This document shows, piece by piece, positions 32,957 through 40,808 of a stretch of 64,000 nucleotides of DNA; position 1 is the stretch's first letter, and each line of letters starts with the position of its first letter. The stretch spans positions 9,582 through 73,581 of the forward strand of contig JBJELO010000293.1 in assembly GCA_051879195.1 (NCBI GenBank). The letters run 5' to 3'. The position numbers were made by a program, and so were the translations under genes. Source of the stretch: TWA4 sp051879195. GTDB taxonomy: Bacteria > Bacillota > Clostridia > Lachnospirales > Lachnospiraceae. The notes beneath the pieces are model-generated. The model was not told where the DNA came from. It was given only the letters and a program-made list of their open reading frames with translations, and made no database searches.

Positions 32957-34570
32957 TTATACCACCAGAGATTTCAGATAAATGGGAAGCAAATGCCTGC
33001 TGCGTTCTTTCAGATTATAATTTCCGCCCTGCACACACCAGTCGTAGATCATGCCGCGCTCCAGAGACGCATAATTGGCCGCATAATTTTCCGATGTGTC
33101 GGACGTCTTGAATTCACCTGTTTTCTGTCCTTCTTCAATAATCTGTGGTATCAGTTTATAATAAAAACGATTCCGATTCAACAGATTCTGGCGTTCTTTT
33201 CCCATATTTACATAAAGATGGCTGACCAGATTGAACGGAACCTTCTCCTCGATCAGCCCGAACAGTTCCTGATTCAGATACAGCAGCCTGTCATAATGGC
33301 TCAGCTTCGGATCCATGGAAACCATCAGCTCCGCATATTTCTGGTCGAATAAATCTCCCAGCGTATCCTCCAGATCCTCCTTGGCAGAGAAATTGTCGTA
33401 AAACTCCTGCATGGATACCTGCGCTTTGTCCGCCACATCCTGAATGGTCGTTTCCGAAAATCCCTGTCTGCCAAAAAGTTCCCAGGCGGCCCGCACAATA
33501 CGGCTGCGCTTGCTTTCCTGTTCCTCTTCCTTCTTTGACCCCAGAAGGAAGCCGTATTCCAGCGGATCCTTGTCGTCCAGCACCCAGGTATTGATGCCGG
33601 TGATATATGCACTGCCGGTAATCTGAGGAATAATTCCCCGGCGGCCTGCAATTTCCACTTCTGTTGTTACCATTCCCTTAAACAGAGAGCCGGTAATACT
33701 CTCATAGATAAATTCCTGATTCAGACCCAGTTCACCTCTGGCGTAAAGTGCCGCCATTTTGGCGCTGGTTCCTGTACCGCATGGACAGCGGTCCGCCTGC
33801 GCATTGCCGAAAATAACACAGTTTTTCATATCGGCTTTCGGATTGTCCGTATGACTGTAAAATTCCACCAGATCCACCGTAGTAATGTCGAGATACGGGT
33901 GTTTCACTTTAAATGTGCGATTGATCCGTTTCAGAAGCTCCATCCCCAGTGAAGTGATGGCCTCGATATTTTCTGCTTCCAGTGAAAGATGAATTGCCTC
34001 CGCATCCACCAGGGCGAAAAAAGAGCCTCCGAATGAGATATCAAACGGGATTCTGCCTTTACCGGGAATATCGATTTCCAGACCCTCCTCATACAGAAAA
34101 GAGGGCACATTGAGGATACTCACTTCAACGGCTCTGCCGTTTACCACATGAACCCGGGTACGAATGATACCGGAGGGTGCATCGAGAACTACCTCCGTGT
34201 AGGGTTCCTTCACCTCCACCATGCCCATTTCCACCAGCGTATAGGCCGTACCGATGCTTCCGTGGCCGCACATGTTCAGACATCCGCCGCTGTCCATAAA
34301 GATGACGCCCACATCAGCTTCATCATGAACCGGCTCCGTCAGCAGTGCGCCGAACATATCCCGGTGTCCCCGGGGCTCCAGCATCAGAGCGGAACGCAGG
34401 AAATCATAGTGTTCCATAAGATATTTTTTCTTTTCCATCATGGTATCTCCCACAAGCTCGGGAAAACCATCGTAAACGATCCGGGTCGGTTCCCCGATCG
34501 TGTGAGAATCTATCGTCTTAATCTGATAAGCGTAGGGAATCCTCCCCATCTGAATCTTCATCTTTTTCAT
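32957..34570 (-). CDS. Proline racemase fused to a TetR-family regulator
   Basis: A 537-residue fusion. Residues 1-345 are a complete proline racemase: DSHTIGEPTRIV, MCGHGSIGTAY (catalytic Cys101), and DRCPCGTGTSAKMA (catalytic Cys264), with GSFFALVDA and GSAYITG between and after. Residues 352-398 are a TetR helix-turn-helix (RIVRAAWELFGRQGFSETTI, QDVADKAQVSMQEFYDNF) followed by a helical ligand/dimer domain to 537. Family racemases (about 335 residues) interconvert L- and D-proline, the substrate of proline reductase. The fusion is in one frame with a Lys/Glu linker and no sign of a frameshift. ATG 34570 has GGGGG at 5 nt. Confidence 0.9.
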   Translation of the reverse strand: MKKMKIQMGRIPYAYQIKTIDSHTIGEPTRIVYDGFPELVGDTMMEKKKYLMEHYDFLRSALMLEPRGHRDMFGALLTEPVHDEADVGVIFMDSGGCLNMCGHGSIGTAYTLVEMGMVEVKEPYTEVVLDAPSGIIRTRVHVVNGRAVEVSILNVPSFLYEEGLEIDIPGKGRIPFDISFGGSFFALVDAEAIHLSLEAENIEAITSLGMELLKRINRTFKVKHPYLDITTVDLVEFYSHTDNPKADMKNCVIFGNAQADRCPCGTGTSAKMAALYARGELGLNQEFIYESITGSLFKGMVTTEVEIAGRRGIIPQITGSAYITGINTWVLDDKDPLEYGFLLGSKKEEEQESKRSRIVRAAWELFGRQGFSETTIQDVADKAQVSMQEFYDNFSAKEDLEDTLGDLFDQKYAELMVSMDPKLSHYDRLLYLNQELFGLIEEKVPFNLVSHLYVNMGKERQNLLNRNRFYYKLIPQIIEEGQKTGEFKTSDTSENYAANYASLERGMIYDWCVQGGNYNLKERSRHLLPIYLKSLVV

Positions 34571-34619
34571 CCTTTCCCCCCGACATTCTGTCCTGTCCCC
34601 GTATTGTCCTTCTGTTCTT

Positions 34620-35252
34620 TTACAGCTGCAGAATCTGACCGTATGTCTTCCCGGTCTGAACGGGTCCGAATTTGATTTCAACCATGGCCGCCAGCGCCTG
34701 CGCGGTACCTTCCACTCCCAGCAGAGAACTGTTAATGATCAGATCCTTATGCCGGGGGTCTTCCTGAGAATACTTTGCAAAATGCTTATGATACGATTTT
34801 CTTGCTTTATCCACGCGGACAATCATTTTCTTCGCCTCTTCCGGTTTCATGCCAAGAGGTCCTGTGCAGTTTGCCAGCCGGTCCTCATAGGGCGCATAAA
34901 TATATACGTGAATGGCATTGGGATGATCCTCCAGAATATAATCAGCGCAGCGTCCTACGATAATACAGGATTCCCTGGCAGCCAGTCTGCTGATGATATC
35001 ACACTGCACATCAAACAGCTTTTTCTGCCGCTCCGCAGTTTCGGTACCCAGAGGGAAAATCATCTCAAAAAAACCTGATTTCCGCTCCTCGGCATCACTG
35101 ATGACAGGAACCGGCAGATTCATGCGTCTGGCCGTTTCATCTACAATATCCCTGTCGTAATACTCAATTCCCAGAAGCTCGGAAAGCCGCCTGGCAATGG
35201 GTCTGCCCAGACTGCCGAACTCTCTGGAAATTGTAATAACATATTTGTCCAT
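34620..35252 (-). CDS. Cytidylate kinase-like family protein
   Basis: A 210-residue P-loop kinase-like protein (the AAA_33/cytidylate-kinase-like family of Clostridia). It begins YVITISREFGSLGRPIARRLSELLGIEYYDRDI, where the G-S-L-G loop replaces a standard Walker A lysine-containing motif. Later features are CIIVGRCADYIL, VYIYAPYEDRL and KARKSYHKHF. The physiological substrate of the family is not known. It lies between the ABC ATPase gene (22 nt) and the racemase-TetR gene and is probably co-transcribed; a role in proline metabolism is not evident. Confidence 0.8.
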   Translation of the reverse strand: MDKYVITISREFGSLGRPIARRLSELLGIEYYDRDIVDETARRMNLPVPVISDAEERKSGFFEMIFPLGTETAERQKKLFDVQCDIISRLAARESCIIVGRCADYILEDHPNAIHVYIYAPYEDRLANCTGPLGMKPEEAKKMIVRVDKARKSYHKHFAKYSQEDPRHKDLIINSSLLGVEGTAQALAAMVEIKFGPVQTGKTYGQILQL

Positions 35253-35274
35253 CTGCTAACCCGCCTTTCGAAAT

Positions 35275-36015
35275 TCAGGAAGCAAGGAATCTGGAAAGAA
35301 ATGTTCTGGTGCGCTCCTCTCTTGGATTGCCAAATACTTCTTCCGGTGTACCTTCTTCCACAATATATCCATCTGCCATAAAAATCACGCGGTCCGCCAC
35401 ATCTCTGGCAAATGCCATTTCATGGGTTACCACCACCATGGTCATACCGTCATCCGCCAGGCTGCGCATAACATTGAGCACCTCCCCCACCAGCTCCGGG
35501 TCCAGAGCAGAAGTCGGCTCATCAAACAACAGCGCCGCAGGATCCATGGCGAGCGCTCTGGCAATGGCCACACGCTGCTGCTGACCGCCTGACAGCATGG
35601 AAGGCCTGACTGAAGCCTTGCTTTCCAGCCCCACCTTTCCCAGCAGCTCCATAGCATAGGCTTCCGCTTCTTTTTTATTCTTATGCTTTGTCAGAACCGG
35701 TGCCAGGGCCACATTGCCCAGAACGGTCCGCAGAGGAAACAGGTTGAACTTCTGAAAAACCATGCCCACTTCCTCCCGGAATCTGCGGATGTCCGCTTTT
35801 TTATCGCAGAGATTTTCTCCTTTATAGTAGATTTCACCGCCGGTGGGTACCTCCAGCTGATTGATGCAGCGCAGAAATGTACTCTTACCGGATCCGGAGG
35901 GGCCGATGATGCATACCACTTCTCCTTCATGAATATCCACATTGATATCGCGGAGCACTTCCAGGTCTCCGAACGATTTCATTAAATGACTGACTTTGAT
36001 TAACGGTTCGCTCAT
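35275..36015 (-). CDS. Amino acid ABC transporter ATP-binding protein
   Basis: A 246-residue polar-amino-acid-type ATPase (GlnQ/HisP family): Walker A GPSGSGKST, Q-loop VFQKFNLFPLRT, signature LSGGQQQRVAIARAL, Walker B ALLFDEPTSALDPE, H-loop VVTHEMAFAR. The start at 36015 has GGAGG at 7 nt, while the ATG at 36021 is too close to it. It completes the transporter with the permease (16 nt upstream) and the binding lipoprotein. Given the operon, proline or a related amino acid is the likely cargo. Confidence 0.9.
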   Translation of the reverse strand: MSEPLIKVSHLMKSFGDLEVLRDINVDIHEGEVVCIIGPSGSGKSTFLRCINQLEVPTGGEIYYKGENLCDKKADIRRFREEVGMVFQKFNLFPLRTVLGNVALAPVLTKHKNKKEAEAYAMELLGKVGLESKASVRPSMLSGGQQQRVAIARALAMDPAALLFDEPTSALDPELVGEVLNVMRSLADDGMTMVVVTHEMAFARDVADRVIFMADGYIVEEGTPEEVFGNPREERTRTFLSRFLAS

Positions 36016-36031
36016 GTCCATCCCTCCTGAT

Positions 36032-36697
36032 CTATTTGTTGATTTTAACCTCTACTACCTTCTGCAGAATCATCAGCACCGACAGCAGCACCAGATAAAA
36101 CAGGGCGCACACCGTGTAGGCCGGAATCGTATTCAAAGTACGTGTGGCATAATTCTGCGTCTGCCTCGTGATTTCATTGACGGAAATCATGGACAGCAGG
36201 GCCGTATCTTTCAGTGAAATGATAAACTGGTTAAACAAACCGGGAATCATCGATTTAAAAGCCGGCGGAATGACGATATGCGTCATAACCTGTACCTTTG
36301 TCAGACCCAGGGAACAGCCCGCTTCTTTCTGCCCCGCATCAACGCCTTCCAGGGCACCTTTGACCAGCGCCGAAATAAAGGCACCGGCATTCAGCGTGAT
36401 AACAATAATACCTGCCAGCGTACTGTCGAGAATAAAGGTTTCCCCCCTGATTCCGGAAATAATCGCCGGAACAACAAAATAAACATACAGTGCCTGTACG
36501 ACCAGCGGCGTACCGCGGATAATCCAGATATAGATATTGGCAATCACCTTTGCAATTCTGCTGCTGCTCTGCAGTGCATAACCGGTGATCGAGCCAAGAA
36601 CAAAGCCCAGTAAAATGCCGGCCACCGCAACTTCCATGGTCACCTTCAGGCCGCGAAACAGCATGGGCATAATCACCTGTAAAAATTCCAGATCCAT
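36032..36697 (-). CDS. Amino acid ABC transporter permease
   Basis: A 221-residue membrane protein of the HisMQ/GlnP family with about five helices. The N-terminal helix with TMEVAVAGILLGFVLG is typical. The EAA loop is GQKEAGCSLGLTKVQVMTHIVIPPAFK, given here only by its ends (KEAGCSLGLT, IVIPPAFKS), and IIRGTPLVVQAL is the polar-amino-acid permease mark. ATG 36697 has AGGAG at 7-8 nt. A homodimer is expected because only one permease is encoded. Confidence 0.9.
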   Translation of the reverse strand: MDLEFLQVIMPMLFRGLKVTMEVAVAGILLGFVLGSITGYALQSSSRIAKVIANIYIWIIRGTPLVVQALYVYFVVPAIISGIRGETFILDSTLAGIIVITLNAGAFISALVKGALEGVDAGQKEAGCSLGLTKVQVMTHIVIPPAFKSMIPGLFNQFIISLKDTALLSMISVNEITRQTQNYATRTLNTIPAYTVCALFYLVLLSVLMILQKVVEVKINK

Positions 36698-36831
36698 CGA
36701 ATCTCTCCTTCCATTTTCCGTTCCCGGCAGATACAACATACGGGAGAAGACAGCCGCCTCTCCCGCACGCAACGCCGGTTCAGACAAATGATTGATTCAC
36801 ACCATCAATTGACTGACATCATGAATTGTTT

Positions 36832-37725
36832 TTATTCACACCATTTTGCTTTGATTTCGTCAATTTTGCCGGTTTCTGTCAGATAGTCGATAGCCGCATT
36901 AAAGTTATCGACGATGTCGGGATATTTATCACAGATGTTAAATGATAATGCGATGGCATAGGGCGCCTGGCCGTTATAGAATTCATCGCCCACGATTTTC
37001 AGTTTCACTTCACCGGATTTAATCGCATAGGAAGTACCGGGAGCATCGTAAATGGTTGCATCTGCCTGACCGCCTTCTACTGCTTTGTAGGCCAGTGTCT
37101 GTGCATCGTAGGCCTGCAGACAGGATTCGGGAAGATTTGCCGAAGCATATTCGTAAGCAATGGTACCGGTCTGTACAGCTACCGTATAATCACCGCTTTC
37201 CAGATCCTCCACACAGGTAATGGTATCATTATCCTCAGCTACTGCCACGATGATACCTGCATCGTAGTAGGTTTCAGTAAAGTTCATGTTTTTCTTTCTT
37301 TCATCGGTAGCGCACAGTGCTGCAGCACCGATATCCAGCTGGTTTGATGTCAGTGATGTGGTCAGCGGGCCGTAATCCATATCGGAGATCGCATCGCCGC
37401 TGATTTCAAATCCGAGAATCCCCTGCAGTTCATACAGAAAATCCACATCAAATCCCTGCAGCGTAACGCCATCTTCCGCAAAATAGGAAAACGGAGCGTA
37501 GGTACCGGAAGTTCCCACATTCAATGCAACGCCTTTCAGTGCATCCTGGCACGCCGGTCCTTCGGCATCGGATGTATCTGCGTCTGCTGTTCCTGAATCT
37601 GCAGCAGTGGTCGCTGCCGGTTCTTTCGTGTCTTCCTTACTCTCTGCACCGCCTGTACCGCATCCTGTCAGTACAGATACTGCCATAAGACCTGCCAATA
37701 CAGCTGAAACCAATCTTTTTTTCAT
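36832..37725 (-). CDS. Amino acid ABC transporter substrate-binding lipoprotein
   Basis: A 297-residue solute-binding protein (SBP family 3). The lipobox VSVLTGCG places the lipidated Cys near residue 22, followed by a Glu/Ala/Thr/Asp linker. The core has LNVGTSGTYAPFSYFAEDG, LQGFDVDFLYEL, DMDYGPLTTSLTSNQLDI and YTVAVQTGTIAYEY. It captures an amino acid outside the membrane. It is the first gene of the transporter operon; ATG 37725 follows AGGAGG. The specificity cannot be read, but linkage to racemase and proline reductase makes proline plausible. Confidence 0.9.
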   Translation of the reverse strand: MKKRLVSAVLAGLMAVSVLTGCGTGGAESKEDTKEPAATTAADSGTADADTSDAEGPACQDALKGVALNVGTSGTYAPFSYFAEDGVTLQGFDVDFLYELQGILGFEISGDAISDMDYGPLTTSLTSNQLDIGAAALCATDERKKNMNFTETYYDAGIIVAVAEDNDTITCVEDLESGDYTVAVQTGTIAYEYASANLPESCLQAYDAQTLAYKAVEGGQADATIYDAPGTSYAIKSGEVKLKIVGDEFYNGQAPYAIALSFNICDKYPDIVDNFNAAIDYLTETGKIDEIKAKWCE

Positions 37726-37800
37726 ATCCTTTTTCCTCCTGTCCAACAATTCAAGTCTGCATGAAAATGATCAAATTCCAATTGACCGGACAAACAAAAA

Positions 37801-37842
37801 ACGACAGGCCGGTCACTGATTAAAAGCACCTTTGCCTGTCGT
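37801..37842 (-). terminator. Leader terminator/attenuator of the ABC-racemase operon
   Basis: On the minus strand ACGACAGGC pairs with GCCTGTCGT across a 24-nt loop and is followed by TTTTTTGTTTG, a textbook uridine tract. It lies about 32 nt after the predicted start and 75 nt before the first gene, so it would stop transcription of the operon unless bypassed. No T-box or known aptamer was recognised upstream of it. Confidence 0.65.
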
Positions 37843-37880
37843 CTCTGCAAATATTCCGTGTTTGATTGAAATTTACCTGA

Positions 37881-37909
37881 ATTATAATCACATTCTTCGA
37901 TTTCGTAAA
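37881..37909 (-). promoter_or_regulatory. Promoter of the ABC-racemase-TetR operon
   Basis: TTTACG (37904-37909), 17 bp, TATAAT (37881-37886) on the minus strand. The weak -35 and the direct repeats just upstream suggest activator dependence. Confidence 0.65.
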
Positions 37910-37920
37910 GAAAAACTTTT

Positions 37921-37985
37921 CTATGTCAGTCATAAAAAATTCGAATGAATCGCTTATCTATGTCAGTCATAAGAAATTCGAATGA
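37921..37985. repeat. Two 28-bp direct repeats between the divergent promoters
   Basis: Copies at 37921-37948 and 37958-37985 differ at one position. Each begins CTATGTCAGTCATAA and ends ATTCGAATGA, which includes the palindrome ATTCGAAT. They are 37 bp apart start to start and lie directly upstream of the ABC promoter -35 and of the LysR promoter, the expected location for LysR-type activation sites. Confidence 0.75.
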
Positions 37986-38005
37986 CGCTCTTCTTATTTC
38001 AGCCA

Positions 38006-38034
38006 TTGCCAAATGACAGATTATTGTATATAAT
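38006..38034 (+). promoter_or_regulatory. Promoter of the LysR gene
   Basis: TTGCCA (38006-38011), 17 bp, TATAAT (38029-38034) on the plus strand. The leader of about 110 nt includes a short inverted repeat TTCAGC/GCTGAA (38058-38073) and a terminator. Confidence 0.7.
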
Positions 38035-38098
38035 CTCAGAAACGAAAAATGAAATCATTCAGCAGCAGCTGAACTGTTACACAGCAATTACCAATGGA

Positions 38099-38137
38099 GG
38101 TATGGTCCCTTAGGGGAATCATACCTTTTTTATTTTT
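38099..38137 (+). terminator. Intrinsic terminator in the LysR leader (attenuator candidate)
   Basis: GGTATGGTCCC (38099-38109) pairs with GGGAATCATACC (38114-38125), with one bulge, around a 4-nt loop. TTTTTTATTTTT follows at once. It ends 16 nt before the LysR start codon. Because the promoter lies upstream of it, it should stop most transcripts before the gene unless an alternative fold or factor prevents it. Confidence 0.7.
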
Positions 38138-38152
38138 AAAGGATGATGCAGC

Positions 38153-39028
38153 ATGGATATCAATAAATACGCCCTTTTTGTAGACGTAGCCGACACGAAG
38201 AATTTTACCAGAAGCGGAGAGCGCATGGGATACACCCAGCCGGGAGTCAGCCATATATTAAAGGTTATGGAAACGGAACTCGGTTTTTCCCTGTTTCAGA
38301 GAACGAAGCAGGGAGTTGTACTCACTCCAAACGCGGAGATCATCCTGCCTCTGGTGCGTAATCTTCTTGCGGTGAATGAACAGCTGGAACAGACGATCAG
38401 TTCCATCAACGGTCTGAAAACCGGCCACCTGACCATTGCTTCTTTTGCAAGTATCGCCAGAAACTGGCTGCCGGCCATCATTTACACATTTCAGATGGAA
38501 TACCCCGGCATCGAAATCGAACTGATGGAAGGCGGTACCGATGACATTGTGGACTGGGTGAAAAACAACCAGGCCGATTTCGGTTTGATGAGTCACGAAA
38601 ATGCCCATTCCCTGAAATGGATTCCGCTTTATGAAGATCCGCTGATGGCCATTATTCCGAAGGATTATGAAACACCTGTGAATGGTGTATTTCCCATTGA
38701 AAAACTGGTCGAATACCCATTTATCATATCGGCGGCAGGTGTTGATTACGATATCCATCAGTATCTGAAAGAAGCCGGTGTCACACCCGACATTCGTTTT
38801 TCTTCCAAAGATGATCTGGCCATCGTATCCATGGTTGCCAACCATCTGGGAATCAGCATTCTTCCAAAACTGATCATTGAAGGATGTAAAAATGATATTC
38901 AGGCACTGCCTCTGGAGCCCTTTGCATCCCGGGAACTGGGAATCGGCATTCAGGCCTCCAGCAGCCTGTCACCGGCAGCCGGATATTTTATTGAAACGAT
39001 CCAGAAAGTACTGCCGGATCTGATCTGA
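38153..39028 (+). CDS. LysR-family transcriptional regulator
   Basis: A 291-residue regulator. The N-terminal winged helix (residues 1-62) has FVDVADTKNFTRSGERMGYT, SHILKVMETELGFSLFQR and GVVLTPNAE. The C-terminal effector domain (90-290) includes GHLTIASFASIARNWLP and HLGISILPKLIIEG. It lies directly before the prd genes on the same strand, where characterised proline-reductase clusters usually carry the sigma-54 activator PrdR, so it may be the local replacement sensing proline. AAAGGA precedes ATG 38153. Confidence 0.9.
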   Translation: MDINKYALFVDVADTKNFTRSGERMGYTQPGVSHILKVMETELGFSLFQRTKQGVVLTPNAEIILPLVRNLLAVNEQLEQTISSINGLKTGHLTIASFASIARNWLPAIIYTFQMEYPGIEIELMEGGTDDIVDWVKNNQADFGLMSHENAHSLKWIPLYEDPLMAIIPKDYETPVNGVFPIEKLVEYPFIISAAGVDYDIHQYLKEAGVTPDIRFSSKDDLAIVSMVANHLGISILPKLIIEGCKNDIQALPLEPFASRELGIGIQASSSLSPAAGYFIETIQKVLPDLI

Positions 39029-39075
39029 TTACGGAAAACAGTGCCGGATCTGATCACAATTGAAAACGGCCTGTA

Positions 39076-39093
39076 TATACCAGTCATGGTATA
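39076..39093. promoter_or_regulatory. Dyad upstream of the prdC-like gene
   Basis: TATACCA-GTCA-TGGTATA is a perfect 7-bp inverted repeat 28 bp before the prdC start. A TATAAC -10-like hexamer overlaps its right arm, but no good -35 is present, which would fit an activated promoter. Confidence 0.5.
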
Positions 39094-39120
39094 ACAGACA
39101 TTAGAATAAGGAGAAGATTC

Positions 39121-40629
39121 ATGAAATATGAAATTTTGCTGAAGCAGCATATCGGAGCCCCCTGCAGACCGGTCCTGCCCATAGGTTCCAGTGTTCGGAA
39201 AGGAACCCTGCTTGCCGTTCCTACAGGACTGGGAGCTCCCATCCACGCCTCCGCAGACGGTATTGTGACAGAAATCACAGACACCGCAGTTATTGTGGAA
39301 GCGTCTGAATCCCAGTCAGATACTTTTATCCCTCTGGAGGCCGGTTCTGATGAAGAACTGCTGAAAGCCGCCGGCATCGTCGGCATGGGAGGCGCCGGAT
39401 TTCCCACCTCCGTCAAATGCCGCGTCGATCTGAATGGCGGCTTTATCCTGGTCAACGCAGCGGAATGTGAACCTCTGCTGGAGCACAACATCCGCCAGCT
39501 GGAACAGAATGCTTCCAAAACCGTGGAAGGGCTGAAACGCATCATGAAGCTGTGCAATGCCCGTAAAGGAATTTTTGCAATTAAGGAAAAACACACGGAA
39601 ACCATTGCCGTATTAAAAAAACTCTGCGAAAACGAGCCTGATATTTCTTTCCATCTCCTGCCGGATCTGTATCCCATGGGAGAAGAACGGGCCGTTGTCC
39701 GCGAAGTTCTGGGAACCCTGTTAGAACCCACGGAACTTCCTTCCGCTGCCAATGCAGTTGTCATCAATGCGGAAACGGTTCTCCGGGCCGCTGAAGCGAT
39801 GATCGACCGCCGTCCCTGCATTTCAAAAAATGTATCCGTGGCAGGCAAACTCAAAGGCGGCACACACACACGCGTTTTCTTCGATGTTCCCATCGGAACG
39901 ACAGTCGGCGCACTGATTGAACGGGCCGGAGGAATCGACGGAGAGTACGGTGAAATCATCATGGGCGGACCTTTCACAGGTCATGCCGTTTCCCCTGATA
40001 CACCCATTACAAAAACCACCGGCGGCATCATCGTCACAGCACCTTTTGAAGACCTGAAACATGCAAAAACCGGCCTTCTTCTCTGTGCCTGCGGCGGCAG
40101 CCAAACCCGTATGGAAGACATCGCCGCCAAAATGAACGGTGATGTGGTACTTATTCAGAAATGCAAACAGGCTGCCGATATCAAAGGCACGCTGAAGTGC
40201 GAAAACCCCGGCAACTGTCCCGGACAGGCTCAGAAATGCCTGAATTTCAAAAAAGCAGGCTGCACCGATATCATCATCGGAAACTGCAGTGACTGCACCA
40301 ACACTGTAATGGGCTCCGCACCGAAACTGGGACTCACGGTACACCACCAGACAGACCATGTATTCGACACGGTTTCCAAAGAACGGATGCGCTATCTGAC
40401 CACATCAAAAACCTGCATCACAAAGCAGGAAGAATCAGTGGAAACGGAGAAATCAGTGCAAACGGAGAGATCAGTGAAAGCAAAAGCACCGGAAAGAGAA
40501 GAATCAGCACATCGGAAAAACACGGTAAGCAACAGAGATTCAACAGACATAACCATTGAAAACGGGATACTGAAAATTGATATCGAAGAGGGCCGTGATA
40601 TTCACATCGAATTACCGGTATTCTTCTGA
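39121..40629 (+). CDS. prdC: PrdC-like proline reductase electron-transfer protein (RnfC-related)
   Basis: A 502-residue RnfC-like protein. The N-terminal part has LLKQHIGAPCRPVLPIGSSV and GAPIHASADGIVTEI (a biotinyl-like fold). The central NADH/FMN-type core has GIVGMGGAGFPTSVK, NAAECEPLLEHN and DLYPMGEERAVV. Cysteine clusters follow near residues 325-400 (LLCACGG, CKQAADIKGTLKC, CPGQAQKC, CSDC). PrdC passes electrons to D-proline reductase. The C-terminus is a Lys/Glu/Ser repeat region ending in GILKIDIEEGRDIHIELP, which resembles residues 154-171 of PrdA. Some PrdC homologues may carry Sec; here only Cys is encoded. GGAG precedes the ATG. Confidence 0.88.
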   Translation: MKYEILLKQHIGAPCRPVLPIGSSVRKGTLLAVPTGLGAPIHASADGIVTEITDTAVIVEASESQSDTFIPLEAGSDEELLKAAGIVGMGGAGFPTSVKCRVDLNGGFILVNAAECEPLLEHNIRQLEQNASKTVEGLKRIMKLCNARKGIFAIKEKHTETIAVLKKLCENEPDISFHLLPDLYPMGEERAVVREVLGTLLEPTELPSAANAVVINAETVLRAAEAMIDRRPCISKNVSVAGKLKGGTHTRVFFDVPIGTTVGALIERAGGIDGEYGEIIMGGPFTGHAVSPDTPITKTTGGIIVTAPFEDLKHAKTGLLLCACGGSQTRMEDIAAKMNGDVVLIQKCKQAADIKGTLKCENPGNCPGQAQKCLNFKKAGCTDIIIGNCSDCTNTVMGSAPKLGLTVHHQTDHVFDTVSKERMRYLTTSKTCITKQEESVETEKSVQTERSVKAKAPEREESAHRKNTVSNRDSTDITIENGILKIDIEEGRDIHIELPVFF

Positions 40630-40700
40630 AATCCGTTCTATGTAATTTTTTTGAAATCCGTTTTATGAAATCTGTTTTGAAATCCTTTTTATGAAATCTG
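40627..40700. repeat. Micro-repeats in the prdC-prdA gap
   Basis: TGAAATC followed by C/T-GTTTTA-type sequence occurs five times (40627, 40652, 40666, 40678, 40692), so the 179-bp gap is largely degenerate tandem repeats. No promoter was recognised. Confidence 0.6.
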
Positions 40701-40808
40701 TTTTTTACCGGCTGTTTTTACAGTCTGTTTCTATAAAACCTGCAGCTTTCCGAAGCCGGATTGATAATCCGCAGGAACGAAAATGCTGCTGAAGATTGGA
40801 GATATATT

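Noticed and set aside
34570..34681. Longer N-terminus of the racemase-TetR protein
   Set aside because: The extra 37 residues are basic and unlike the family, overlap the upstream gene, and the ATG at 34570 has a strong GGGGG site.
37801..37874. T-box leader for the amino acid transporter operon
   Set aside because: The leader before the terminator is only about 30 nt, far too short for a specifier loop, and no T-box sequence was seen.
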